The position numbers were made by a program, and so were the translations under genes. From Amphiura filiformis (taxonomy: Eukaryota; Echinodermata; Ophiuroidea; Amphilepidida; Amphiuridae), in assembly GCF_039555335.1 (NCBI RefSeq), contig NC_092646.1:34563380-34627379 (forward strand): a stretch of 64,000 nt of DNA, read 5' to 3'. Shown here one piece after another: positions 23,101 through 36,138 of this stretch. The notes beneath the pieces were generated by a model. The model was given only the letters and a program-made list of their open reading frames with translations. It had not been told where the DNA came from and did no database searches. Positions within the stretch are counted from its first letter, which is position 1. The number at the start of each line of letters is the position of its first letter.

Positions 23101-26100
23101 ATCCAATACACGTAGCGCCCTCAGCAGTTTTAGGTAAGGCATCTAACAGAGCATTCCTGTCAGCATTGCTATAGACAGTAACCAGTTTGCTCAATATTTT
23201 TGAATTCTTGGCAAACGAAACGATTCCAATCCTACTCCCTTCTATGACGATGGAAGAAATTTTTGGCAGGGCGACAAAGGAGGGGGTCGGGGAACGCAAT
23301 TTTGCGGGGCACCTTTTCAATAAGACAAGTAGGGTCAGTTGCTCGGCTTTTTGTTCAAACGTTTCTCTTTGGAAGAGGCTAAATGACCTTGATAGACATA
23401 TTTGTGAAAATGTTCTGATTTGTTTCCAAAAAATATCAGTCAAAATTAAAACATTCTCAGAGCACAAAATCTGGGACGGTCAGGATTAGGGTTTTATCGT
23501 CGCCTTACCGTTATTGCCGTTCGGAGACCACATCCAATACACGTAGCGCCCTCAGCAGTTTTAGGTAAGGCATCTAACAGAGCATTCCTGTCAGCATTGC
23601 TATAGACAGTAACCAGTTTGCTCAATATTTTTGAATTCTTGGCAAACGAAACGATTCCAATCCTACTCCCTTCTATGACGATGGAAGAAATATAATTAGC
23701 TGCTGCACCGATCATTTTGACAAACTTCTGGTCATCCTGTTTAGAACAAAACGGGTTAAATAATTAATAGAATATTAATAGTTTCAAATCACACTCATAG
23801 AGAATGTCACCGTACCAGTATACCGTAACCAAAATATGCTTATGATTTCACACCACCAAATAGTATTATTTGATTGTGTGCCCTGAATGCATTTCTCAGA
23901 AAAACTCATAGATGGCCTAAAGTAAGCATTCAAATGAGCAGAAATTTGCATAACTTTGGCTAAATTTGGATTGGTCATGATTAGTAATATCAAATCCTGC
24001 AAGTATACCACAGATGGGAGAGATCGAGTATATTTGAATGATTTTAAGGAGCCTTTTCTGTACAAACACTGGCATGATTTTGCATGTAAATTAGGTATTT
24101 CTCAGATATCGTAGACTTCGACGGTCAGTCGTAAAAATAATGACGAACAACCTATATTTTTCCAATCAGAGGTATCAGGCCAGGGCTAATTTCAACCATC
24201 ATAGCTGTCGCTAAGAACTGAGTCGCTCCTGCGAAGAAAAATATGACGTTTTGTTGAGGCAAATTTAGTACATATCTGTATGGGGATTTATTTGGTGGTG
24301 TGACATTGGGTTGTGTTGGGTACAAACATCATGTTGCACAACTTGGTAATTGTTCCCAACCTCATATTCCACAACTTGAGGTCAAATTGAGAGCTATGCA
24401 TGATTAATAAGGGCCACTGAGAAATATAATTGAGCATGAAATCAATATTTCTCAGCACACGTGACATGTTTATGATGTTTACAAATATCATGAACATTGT
24501 AACCGTATAAACCAACCACCGAAATGAGTCGGAAACTGCGTTTTTGCGTGCGAACAAGGAATTCGAATTCGAACACAAAGCTAAAATCACCTACATCTTT
24601 TTACATATATTTTTACATTTGTGTTAGAAAAACGAATACGTGAACATATTTGGATGTTTTCTGTTCTCTTAGTTGCAATTAGATCGAGAAAAACAAATGT
24701 ATCTATTAATTGCTTTTCCATGTTTCTCTTTGTTTATTTTTCATACTTGTATTAGGAAAAGGGAAAAAAAGAACATTGTCGGCCTTTTTCATTTTTCTTA
24801 ATGTAATTTTTAATTAAGGGTGGTCTTAACCCTGGAATTATGGCATTACGTTTTGTTACCTGGAGAGATTTGATCATGTCTCACCTCCTTTTTCAACCAA
24901 ATCGGCGGTAATAACTCTTGTAGTGAGGGATCAACATTTGACCGCAATTTGCCTCAGACAAATTCACTTCTTGGGAACTAAATACCACACAATGTCATTT
25001 GTTATGTAACTCATTGACCCATTATATGTGTTAAATACTGCCTCTAGCTATAATGACATCCTTGTGATCTGGTCAAGTCATTGACAGATACGAACCTCAG
25101 GGGGAGTCCAATTTTTGATCAATTATCTCCAGGTAGTGAAACGTAATGGAAAATTTCGGGCCTCATAACTGCCAAATTGTTGGTCTAAAGAATATAAAAG
25201 TATACATTTTTAGAAGGGCAAAGACTTGATAAATTCATCTGTGAGGTCAAATTTGGGCAATGAATGCTCATTTTTGGACAAAATCCGATATCTAAAGTTA
25301 TTCAGGCAACCTTTGTGTACCTTTTAAAATGTTACAAAAATTAGTTGTGTTGTGATGAGTGGTTAAAGTAAGCTCTAATGTATAACGACGAAAAAACCTG
25401 TTCTATACGGTAGCAGCGTTGATAAGTTGGGATTTTGTTATTTGATTTTTCTGGAAAATGCTAAATAACCCTAAAAAGTCACCGAATGTTTGCAAAATCT
25501 GGAAAAAATCATTCTCACTGTCTGTAAACATGATCAGAGTTTTCTTTCGTCAGAAATTGTCTGTCAAAGTCAATCCAATAAAACTTGAGTACAGGTTTTT
25601 GTCGTTCACATCTTTTAAATCCCGCAAGAAAAATTCATTTGAACCCATCTCGCTTTGTCAGTGTTACCGATACCTTACAGACAATGAAAGAAGCACAAAG
25701 GCATGGCGAATCATCAATTGACCTCGCCAAATGTCCTCTGTCAGTTACGTTTAGCCAACGGAGAGACACTTCATTGATAACCCATCCAATACTCGTTGCT
25801 CCGTCAACTCGTAAAGAAAATATACTTTCAAACAATAGCCAAAACCGGGATCCAAAGTTAAATATTCATATGAACACGATGAAGAGTCTTTGAAGCCGTG
25901 GTAAACGATCTCATATTATAAACTGAACTAGCATAACTTGGCGCTTTAACCATATTGTACTCTATTGTCAATGATTTCAATGATGAGGTAGGCTGAAAAA
26001 TGCACTTCAAATCCAATTAGGTAAAAAATTGGTATACATTCTGTCTCAAACTATTGCCAGGAATGTTTTTGAGTAAAAAACGTATCTTGTAAAATATATC

Positions 26101-29100
26101 TTCTTATTGCCCATTAATGCAAACAAATTGTATTATCAAACGTGTTACATTTACTAACCGGTGTATTTCATGGACTACTCGCACGGAAGCAGTATGTACT
26201 TCCAAGCCTGGGTCACAGTGGTCGAAGGGTTTATATGGATAGATCTAGACTACCCCGTAGTCCACTTGCCCATTGTGCATACTCTGGATATTGTATTTAA
26301 GCTTAAAACTCTGATTTAATTAATGTGTGCACAATTGATAGATTTTCACATCTGTTCTTTTCAGTCACCCTACTCCCTCTGTTTGTTAGCTTCCCAAGTG
26401 GACTACTGACTTAAGATTGCGGTCAGAGATGCTTAACACGGCTGTCTATGAGCTTCTATGGATGAGATTGTCGGAAATCTGGCCTACTAAAATTGGCCAT
26501 GATGTAATGCATCTTTAAATGGATCTGGCTTGTGATTGGTCGCTTCGATCACGTTATGGTTTAAATCCTCCGGGTACCTGTCATTACCATTAATAACTAC
26601 ATGGTACACAAGTATGTGGCCTACCCCACCTTTGTGATGTGTAATTGCATGAACGCTCAGTAAGTGCATGAACGCGTATTGTATTTGCTAGCGGTTAAAT
26701 TTGATTGATAAACAAGTATGATTGACAGTGTGAGTGCTAGGGACTTTGCCCGTTCAAAATCCCGTTTAAAATTGAAAGTCCATAGTCTATTTTAACCCGG
26801 AATTTCGCGATTAATAAACTGGCAGATTCTAAAATCAGAATTGTTCAGTATTGAAGTGCCAATACAATTATGACATTATGATAATTGCATTCAATAATAT
26901 AAGCCTACGTACACTTTACTTTTACTGTCACTAATATAATTATATAAACTTTTTCATAACAATTTTATACTAGTATTTTGATGTAATTAATACCAGTATA
27001 ATTTCGAGTTCAACTGAATGCTTTCATCATGATTAACATCAAAAATAGACTATGGCATAGTCTAGGATAGATCTAGTCCTAGTGCCAGACGTTCGCTAAC
27101 GCTGCGATCACATAGAAATATACGAAATACGCTCATTCGATCAGGCTGAGTTCACATAGAAGTATACTGTATTCGCTATACGAAATACGCTCATTCGATC
27201 AGGATCGAATGAGCGTATTTCGTATAGCGAAGACCGTGTACCGTATACTTCTATGTGATCGCAGCCTAATAGGCACAAATAAATCTCCACCCAAACCCAG
27301 CGTATCAAGCAGAACATTATAATGTACATAACCATGTGCTTACATTCATACTTCCCGATACATCAAGCACCAAGACAACACGTATATCAGTATGCTGAAC
27401 CAAGATAAAGTCTGGGCGAGTGTCGGCGTCTCCATCTGTGGGAGGGTTGTTTTCATCTGAAAATTAAAATATCAGAAGTTTTAGTATTATTCAATCAAAC
27501 TTAGTATTATTTAGCGGCCAAAGATATATTGTAGTTGTGTGACAACTATGATCAGGAGTTTGGGATTTTTACAAAATTGTAAAATTATAGAATGTGGATG
27601 AATGTTTTCTGGATTGTATAGTATACGTGCAATGACCTGTTTTTCATTATAGTTAACGACCGAGCAATATTTTTACACTACGGGTGATTTAGACGACTTT
27701 CCAGAAAAAAGGGAGCGTACAAAATGTTTTCGCCCGAAAAAAATGGTAATTCCCGATTTCCCCATGCCTACCATGTGAAATAGGTTTTAGAATGTTCGAA
27801 TACAGAAGAAAAATGAACAGGGAAACCCTGGGATCTGCCCGGGTGAATCGAAAACCGGCCGCGGTGGTGATAGCGCATGCCTTTCCTTTCCTTTCCTTTC
27901 TAGTACTTCCTATAGCAGCTCATTTGAGCTAAACTGGAAGTCCTCTGGAACTTAGAGGAGGTGATTATACAGATATCAGAACCGGGGATGCCCCCCTTCT
28001 TTTTTCGAATAGCTCTGACACTTAACGTGCACAGGATTTGACTCTTCCTGTACACGGGACCACCAGCTTTACATGACTTTCCGAACCACGAGACACCGTT
28101 CATACACTACATATATCTGCATGTGCTACGTAGTGTATGGGGACGAGAAGGAATTCTACAATTATATTCTGTACTGCTTCGAAGCAGAGACTGCTTCACA
28201 CTTTCAGAGAAAATATCTCTGATACACTAACCTCGCAGTAACTGAACATAATTGTAGGAACATTTTGGGATAGGTTAATGAATTCTCACCAAAGGCAAGC
28301 CCAAGGCTCGAACCCACGCAGATCGTATTATCCCGGCCGACGGCTCAGCGCCTTAGACCGCTCGGCCATCTCTCCCTCTCAATGCCACGTTCAATAAAAC
28401 AGCATCTCATCCAATGGCAGTTACTATTTAGCGAAATGGATGGAAACGGATGGAACTGATCCAAATATTATAAGAATGGATTCAATTTCAGTTAACATGC
28501 ATGAAGATATAGAAAAAGAGGAGTAATAAATAGTAAAAGCTTACACAATTTCGCACAACAACTAAGTACAGCATGTCACCATGACGTACTATTTAGGCAT
28601 GGGCGATAATTGATGTGTCCTAATATTTTTCTCAACTACAATAATATTGCAGTCCTTTGGATTTTAGGGGTTTTAAGGCCTTTTTGGTCATAAAGGTCCA
28701 AAGTTTGAAAGAAAATCCACCTGTTTCAAAATCCTCCCCCAGTCCACCTTTTTTTCCTTCCCAACGTTGTTCGTTGGGGCTATACCTGGAGGCAGACCCG
28801 CTCACAATTCACGACATGACATATCGGCGGGAATTTTTTTCGAGGTGAAACGGACATGATGACATTATAATCGGGAGGGAGAGTTAAAATCAAACATTCT
28901 GAACATAAAATCAGTGGCATGTTCCCCCGAATGGTGTGTTGCTGATTTTTGAGACGGGGTGGAAGGGGGGGATAACAGAGAGGAAAGTTGGGAATGTCTC
29001 CTTGCCCAATCTCGTTATATTCCGGAATATGGTGTCTTTTGGCACAATTAGGTGTTTCTAGGTTTTAAAGGCGTTATTTTTAAATGGCTGTTTGACGACA

Positions 29101-32100
29101 AATCCCAGGGTTTTTCTCGTTAACGGAAAGTAGTAGAAGTCTGTAATCCGGGCATGTTCTTTTGGTAACCATACTGCAGTGCGCAAGAGAGCCCTTTTTT
29201 TATCTATGCCCGTGGAACGGGGGCATAGATATTGTATTTGTTGTGTTTAGTCTTCGACTTCTTCTTCTCCTTCTTCTCAAGAACATTTCTTTGCTCTCCT
29301 CTAGCTCAAGAACTAATGTAGCCTCGGGGCCCATACTTGGTACAATGATAGCCCATGACCCCTAGAAACAGCCTAGGGTACCCTCGATCCCAGAGGTCAT
29401 GGGCTACAGGAGGTAATATGTGTAAAATTTCAAACAGCTCTAGCTCAAGAATTACAGCACCCAAAGGATTCATACTTGGTACAATGATGACCCATGACCC
29501 TTAGATACTCCCTGTGGTAGCCTCGACTCCAGAGGTCAAAGGTCAAGAGCTACAGGGAGCAATATGTGTAAAATTTAGCTAATTAGCATAAATATACTCA
29601 AATCTTGTCCAAAGTTTATCGTGATTGGTACCAAAATGTGGCAAATTTCATGAGCATCAACCCATAGCCGATTTATTTTTTCATTGGACGCTTCTGTTTT
29701 GAGTTATATGCAAATTAGCTAATTAGCATAAAAATGCTCAAATATTGTCCGAAGTGTATCGTCATTGGTGCCAAAATGTGCAAATTTCATGAGCAACAAC
29801 CCATAGGCGATTTATTTTTTCATTGGACGCTTGCTTCTGTTTTGAGTTATATGCAAATTAGTTAATTAGCATAAAAAGGCCTGGTAGGGTATTAGAGAGA
29901 GTGTGACCCAGTCTGGTGTTATGAGCATTACATGTATATGAAATAAAAGCTTAAAGTTTTCGTTTGTGAATAGCGGAAGGGGGGTTAGGTGTGGTCACGG
30001 GCATAGATATTCGTGTTTGCTCAAACACAACTGTGGTTTCTAGTTGCAATTTGTACTCGATTTTGCCCGATTTTGGCCAATTTTTTTGTTATTTTCGCAC
30101 CTCAAAATGACACTTGAAGTGTTAAAATCTCAAAAAGGGGCTCTGTTACGCAATGTAACATACTTTATTGTATGTATTGAAGAAAAAAATCATTCAAATA
30201 GCTTATCCCAAGAAACTGTGGGATTTACATGTACCCCAAATCCTTATTTACTTATCCTTCACTTTTAGGCAATTTATAAACAATCTAAAATGTTTAACCC
30301 TTACGCTTGGATCACTGAATAGGTCTTTAACAGCAGGCATAAAAGGAAATAAATGCTCACTTAAATTGCTATTGATATATACATGCATAAAAGGAGATAA
30401 ATAAAAACAAATGCTGATATCTTATAATTTTGGCCGATCAAAGTCTGTTACTATGTTAAGAACAATATTGTGCAATGTTTTGAACACACCACTTAGTGCA
30501 CGTAAGTGGCGTGTCAAAGGTCAAAGTTGATTTCCATGATAACAGAATGTTTTGTATGACTGTATCGTTTAACTTTTTTAAAGGTTAGCAACTATTTTAA
30601 ACTGTTGCGATTTGGTAGTTCACAGCCTCTTGCGAATGGTAGTGAGCTTTTGCAAAAATTATCACAGATATTATTAAGAGATTAATTGCCTGACCGGCCA
30701 TTAATAACTCACACAATGACTTCTGCGCGCGTGCATGTATACGCTAAGCGTTATGACAACGCACACGCGATACCGTTGCGCTTCTATAATTGGTAGCTCT
30801 TGTTGTCGGCGCTAATGTCAAGTTCGCCTGGTCTATTTGTTTGGTAGGATAGGTTATAATACAGGGTGTCCCCAAAAAAGAGGCCCCTCATTGCGCCCTC
30901 TTTTTCTCTTATTTCAGAAAAGTTGATCAAGAATATGTTGGTCGGCTCATAACTTTTGAAGATATGCCCTTTTAAAGAAATGTATCCGTTTTTCACTCTG
31001 TCCACGGAGGAGGTTTGGCTACTTCAAAGATTGAAAAGTCATATACCATGCATGAATGTAAAACATTCCTCGATGATAACTTATAAAATAACAACTTTAT
31101 TTTAGGGAATGGGCTTTACCGGTGGGCTTATGGGTTATGGATTTTGTTAAGTGTCATTAATTTGGGCGAAATTGATGTGGGGTGGGACTTTTTTTTGCTA
31201 TACTTGCAATTTTGCAATTACTTATGTTTTTTCTCTGTTATTTTATGCCTTTTTGTTCTATTATGTATCTTACTTTCTTACTTTATTGTTTCTCGCTTTC
31301 TTCTTATTGACAACATAAGTCATTTCTCTTTTTGTAATAAAAGGTAGCACTGAAAAGGGCTGTTTAGTTGTCTTTGGTTCTTTTGAAGTGAGTTTACTGT
31401 GCTGCTCTGCCCTCTACCTGGTTGCCTCCTTGACGAATACAGGTTTCAGCCCTAGTCCTCATTAGCTCTCATTGTATCAATTGCGTTGCGTACCAATCTT
31501 GTGCGCCGGATAGGCCTACTTGTTAATATAGCAGTAATACGTTGGCAAAGATCTTGGATTTTGCCACAAATGAAGAAATCAAGTGGTGTGAGGTCTGGTG
31601 ATCTTGCAGGCCACTCTACAGCATGACCCATCCCAATCACTCTGTTTGCTATCCGTGGACAGAGTGAAAACGGGTACTTATCTTTAAAAGGGCATATCTT
31701 CAAAAGTTTTGAACCGATTGAAATAATTGTTTTGGTTTATTAAAGCTAACAATTGAAGGTTTCTTTACATACCAAAATATATTTGATCAACTTTTCAAAA
31801 ATAGGTGAAAAAGAGGGCGCAGTGAGGGGCCTCTTTTTTTTGGGGGGGGGGGGGCACAGCGTTATTTTTAATTAACAGCGTTTTATGGCATAAAATAACA
31901 TTAAATGCCATTTTGATTTGTTCAAAATATCAGATACTACAGTAATGAATGACAATAATAACTTTGCACCATCTATTTTGAGTTCATTGTGTGAAAATGG
32001 AGGGTTTGGGGCCGAGGTATTTTTCCGATGGCGCGGTAGCTATTTGTCATGTTTGTAGTGAGCTAAAAGAGACAAACATCTCCACACAAGTTTCTTAATC

Positions 32101-35100
32101 ATGTAATGATTGATGTTGATGCGTCTAATGCACGAGCCCCGAATTTTATTATTTTGTCTAATTTCTCGAGCAACAAGCAATACGCGTTCATTAACCTACT
32201 TCATATACGAGAAGAAAAAACACATGATTATGGTGTGTATAGTGGATTTTACTGTAGAAACTTCACCAACCTCTAGAAACTTCACCAACCCCCTCTATAT
32301 AGCCATTTTTGACGGTCGGTCATACCCCTGGGTAAAGGGCTGGGGTAAACGATGTATCACTAAAATGAGAGCAAAGGATGGATCTACGATTAGCTTAAGT
32401 CGTTTGGGCGTAAACATGCGCGTTATTTTACACCGAATGGAAACATTGTGTGGGTTGGTACATAACCCTTTGCAGTACTAGGGTTATTGTACCAAAAACA
32501 ACTGTTCAATCAAGTAAAATCGATACCAAATTACACAAATGTACTATACCTCATTTGAGGACTTTTTACAACGTCTATAAAGAACACATACGTGATTTGG
32601 AATCAGCAGCGCAAAGTTAACCAAGAGCTATTCTCAAACAGGTGTGTTGGCTTTCTTTGAAACTTTACTACTTAATATAAACCATTTACAATGATTAATT
32701 TTGAATCCTGCCCACGGATTCCATAAAGCAGTCAGTGAGCGCTGTACCTGAAGTAATCTCAGTGGCGTAGATCTTTTTTTGACGTTGGGGTGGGGGGGTG
32801 GTGTTGAAAAAAAATGGAGTGTAGTAAATCCAGTACCTTTTGGCGACCGATTAAATGTATGGTACAAATTCGTGCGAGAAAAATTTTGCAAATTGACACT
32901 AAAATAAAATATTGTGCAAAAGTGGCATATACTCGCGCGAAGCGCGCAAAATTGGTATTTTGGGGACTAAAATGGCCAAATATATGAGGTTATGTTGGTC
33001 AGAAACAAACATTCAAGCGTCAACATTGGGGGAATTATCCTTGGTGCATTTATTTTGTGATTGTGATAAAATCAAATGCTTGTGGAACAGTCTGAATTTA
33101 TTGAAAGCAAAACTGGTGATAATTATTACAATTTTTAACTACCAAAAAATATTTGGGATTAATGCTTATGACTCTGAGCACAAAATTGTAATCAACTTTC
33201 ATGTTTGAAGTTTTATATTCATATATGTAAATTTCAAAAGACCTCTCCCAGTTTCCAAGCTTTTATGAACTTTGTGAGAATGAAACTTAATACTGAATAT
33301 AGGATCGCTGAAGGTAAAGGTAAATTGGGCAAACATTTTAAGAAATTTTCGTTTGACCTTAAGGGATCTAAAATGAGCGTTTATTGTGTTTCGACAGTAT
33401 TTTTTGTGGGACATGAGAGCACCTCGGACCTATCGAATTGCATTCTGAATACGAAGCATGTCTTTCTGATATCAAATAATTTTCATTTTTTGAAAATCAC
33501 AATATAATACAAATTTTATGACAAATTATAAAAATTTGATATTTTTCAAATTTTTGATATATAACAGTCCTCGAAGTAAATTATATAAATCTAATGATAT
33601 AATCTTAAAGTGTATGTAGCAGGGAGGAAAAGTCGACGGTCAATTGAAAATTTTGACCTTTCATATTGAAGATATGGATTTTTGTCCCAAAAAGACCTAA
33701 TTGTTTTTGGTGTTTTGGGAAAAAATCCATATCTTCAATACGAAAGGTCAAAATTTTCAATTGATCGTCGGCTTTTCATCCCACCTACATACACTTTAAG
33801 TAAGTATAAATCATCAGATTTATAAAGTTTACTTCATGTACTGTTAAATATCAAAAATATCAATTTTAATGATTTGCCATAAAATGTGTATTAAATTGCG
33901 AATTTCAAAAATCAAAATTATTTGATATCAGAATGACATTCTTCGTATTCAGAATGCAATTCGATATGTCTGATGTGCTCTGTTGTCCCAAAATAAATAC
34001 TGTCCAAACGTTCATACCCCAGCCCTTAAACCCTTTTTTCACATTCTGTGCATACCCAATGAAAATAACATGGGAAACTTGTCCTTGTGTATGTTTCATT
34101 GTTGTCTGTGTTCGTTTTGTTCTGTCTTTTCTGGTGTTAAAAATTTTATATCATAAAATCAGCCATCATTTATATTTTGTAATTTGTTTTAAAATAAATC
34201 ATAGACAGTAACACTATGGCTGTCGAAAGATAAAAAAAAAACATTGGGGGAATTATTGTATGGACCATCCCACCTGGCAAAATATTAGATATTAGGGGAT
34301 TTACCCCCCGATTTCTGCCTATGTGAAGTATAAAGCACTGGGTACGTGGTAGCATGAATTTATAACTGGATTTAAAATAATTAAAATTCCAGAACGGAGA
34401 GGTCAAAATACATGTGGTGGCTGCTGTATCATGCAATAACATACCCTAGTATATTGTTTCGATGTTGCATTATTTTTCTGCCGGTATAGTTCTTTCAGAG
34501 ACACTGCATAAGCGGCAAATCGAAAACAAATTTAAACTCCGAACTACCATGACTAGTGACTACCAAGGTTCATCGTAGAGCTTCCCGCCCACAGATTTGA
34601 AACAACCTGAACTTCATATCTGCAGTAATCACATATCGCCTACGCAGCTTATAAATACAGTTAAAGACCCATTCAGTGATCCCAGCGCAAGTGTAAAAGA
34701 AAAATTGTTTATAAATTGCTTAAAAGTAAAGGATAAGTCATTCAAACTGTCACTTGGTATTTTTGAAATGACAAATTTGGCAAAAAACGAAGAAAACAGC
34801 AGTACTGACAAATGTGAAGCCCCGTTCAAATACATGTAGCTAATTTAGATAATGTCCGTATCTAAATGACAGATTCGTGTAAAATGTCTTATTTTGTCTT
34901 AAATACACAGCTTTCGACTGAACCACTCGCAGGCTATCTATCAGAATGACAAATGTACCAAAATCTGAATTTTGATGATTTTTACGATCGTCTGGATGAG
35001 CAAATCACTGAATGGGCCTTTAAGTCATTCGTCACTTAGTCTTTCATGTCACTAATAGCTACTAGTTATAATAACCACATTATCAAAAAACAGTTAGGGA

Positions 35101-36048
35101 AGTATAATATCTTACCCAATGCTAATTAAAGTATGATTAAAGTAAGTTGATGGGGCGTCTTGATTAGATCTACTAACTTTAAGTAATCACATTATTTGAG
35201 TCGCATTAATAAAAAAAGAGGGGGTATGAAACACTTCAGCTCAGAAGAAAAGCTAGTGAACTGATTTTGGTTCACAAATTTTTGCTTTCCCCATAATGCA
35301 TTGCGTCTATCAATTATTGCACCACTCTTTATATCTAACTATTTACTGCAAGCCCTGCTGGACATTTTGGTATCGTATATTCTTACTTTCAAAGTCAGAT
35401 GTTCCACGCATAACCTCCCACGCACTCTTGGTTTCACAAAGACGGTTATGTTTGTTTGGTGCTTCAGAATTATGGAAGTTCGTCTCGTCAAATGAATTGG
35501 CATCACAAAATTGTGTGATCTGTCAGATAATAATTATAAATACGACAATACAATCACGATCTTTGATCAAGGTTATCAAAATTAAAATTTACACAATATT
35601 GTTCAAGCAGACAAATTATGAAGATAATAGTGTTTACTCTACTGGCAAAATTCGTGTAGTAGCAGTCATTATGGAATTTTGCAGTCTGAGTTATGTAAAT
35701 AGTTAAATAGAATTGACAGGACGGTTGCGCCTATAATAAAGGACATCAATTTTTGTTTCCCGATGATGGGTGACTGATCTAGCGCATTGGTACTATACAT
35801 GTATAATACTGACATAAGTTGAATAGCCATAATAGCGACAAGGTGTGACATGACTTCAAGGCCCTCCTCTGCAAAACTAGATTTCTTTTTGAAAATTTTA
35901 TTTTAGGGAAATGGGGCTAAGCGAATTTATGTAAGGCGTAGGGTGGAGTGTTTCATGTTTGGCCTTCTATATATCTGCAATTACTAATTAATAAATTGTT
36001 TGTTATATGGATTGATTAATATACTGTTTGTTTGATTGATTGAATGCG

Positions 36049-36138
<90 letters not shown>

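Noticed and set aside
23063-23467. Long minus-strand frame joining the duplicated VWA piece to intron sequence
   Set aside because: It spans the duplication junction; the upstream part is intron 7 sequence without protein-like pattern, and no acceptor exists at the junction.
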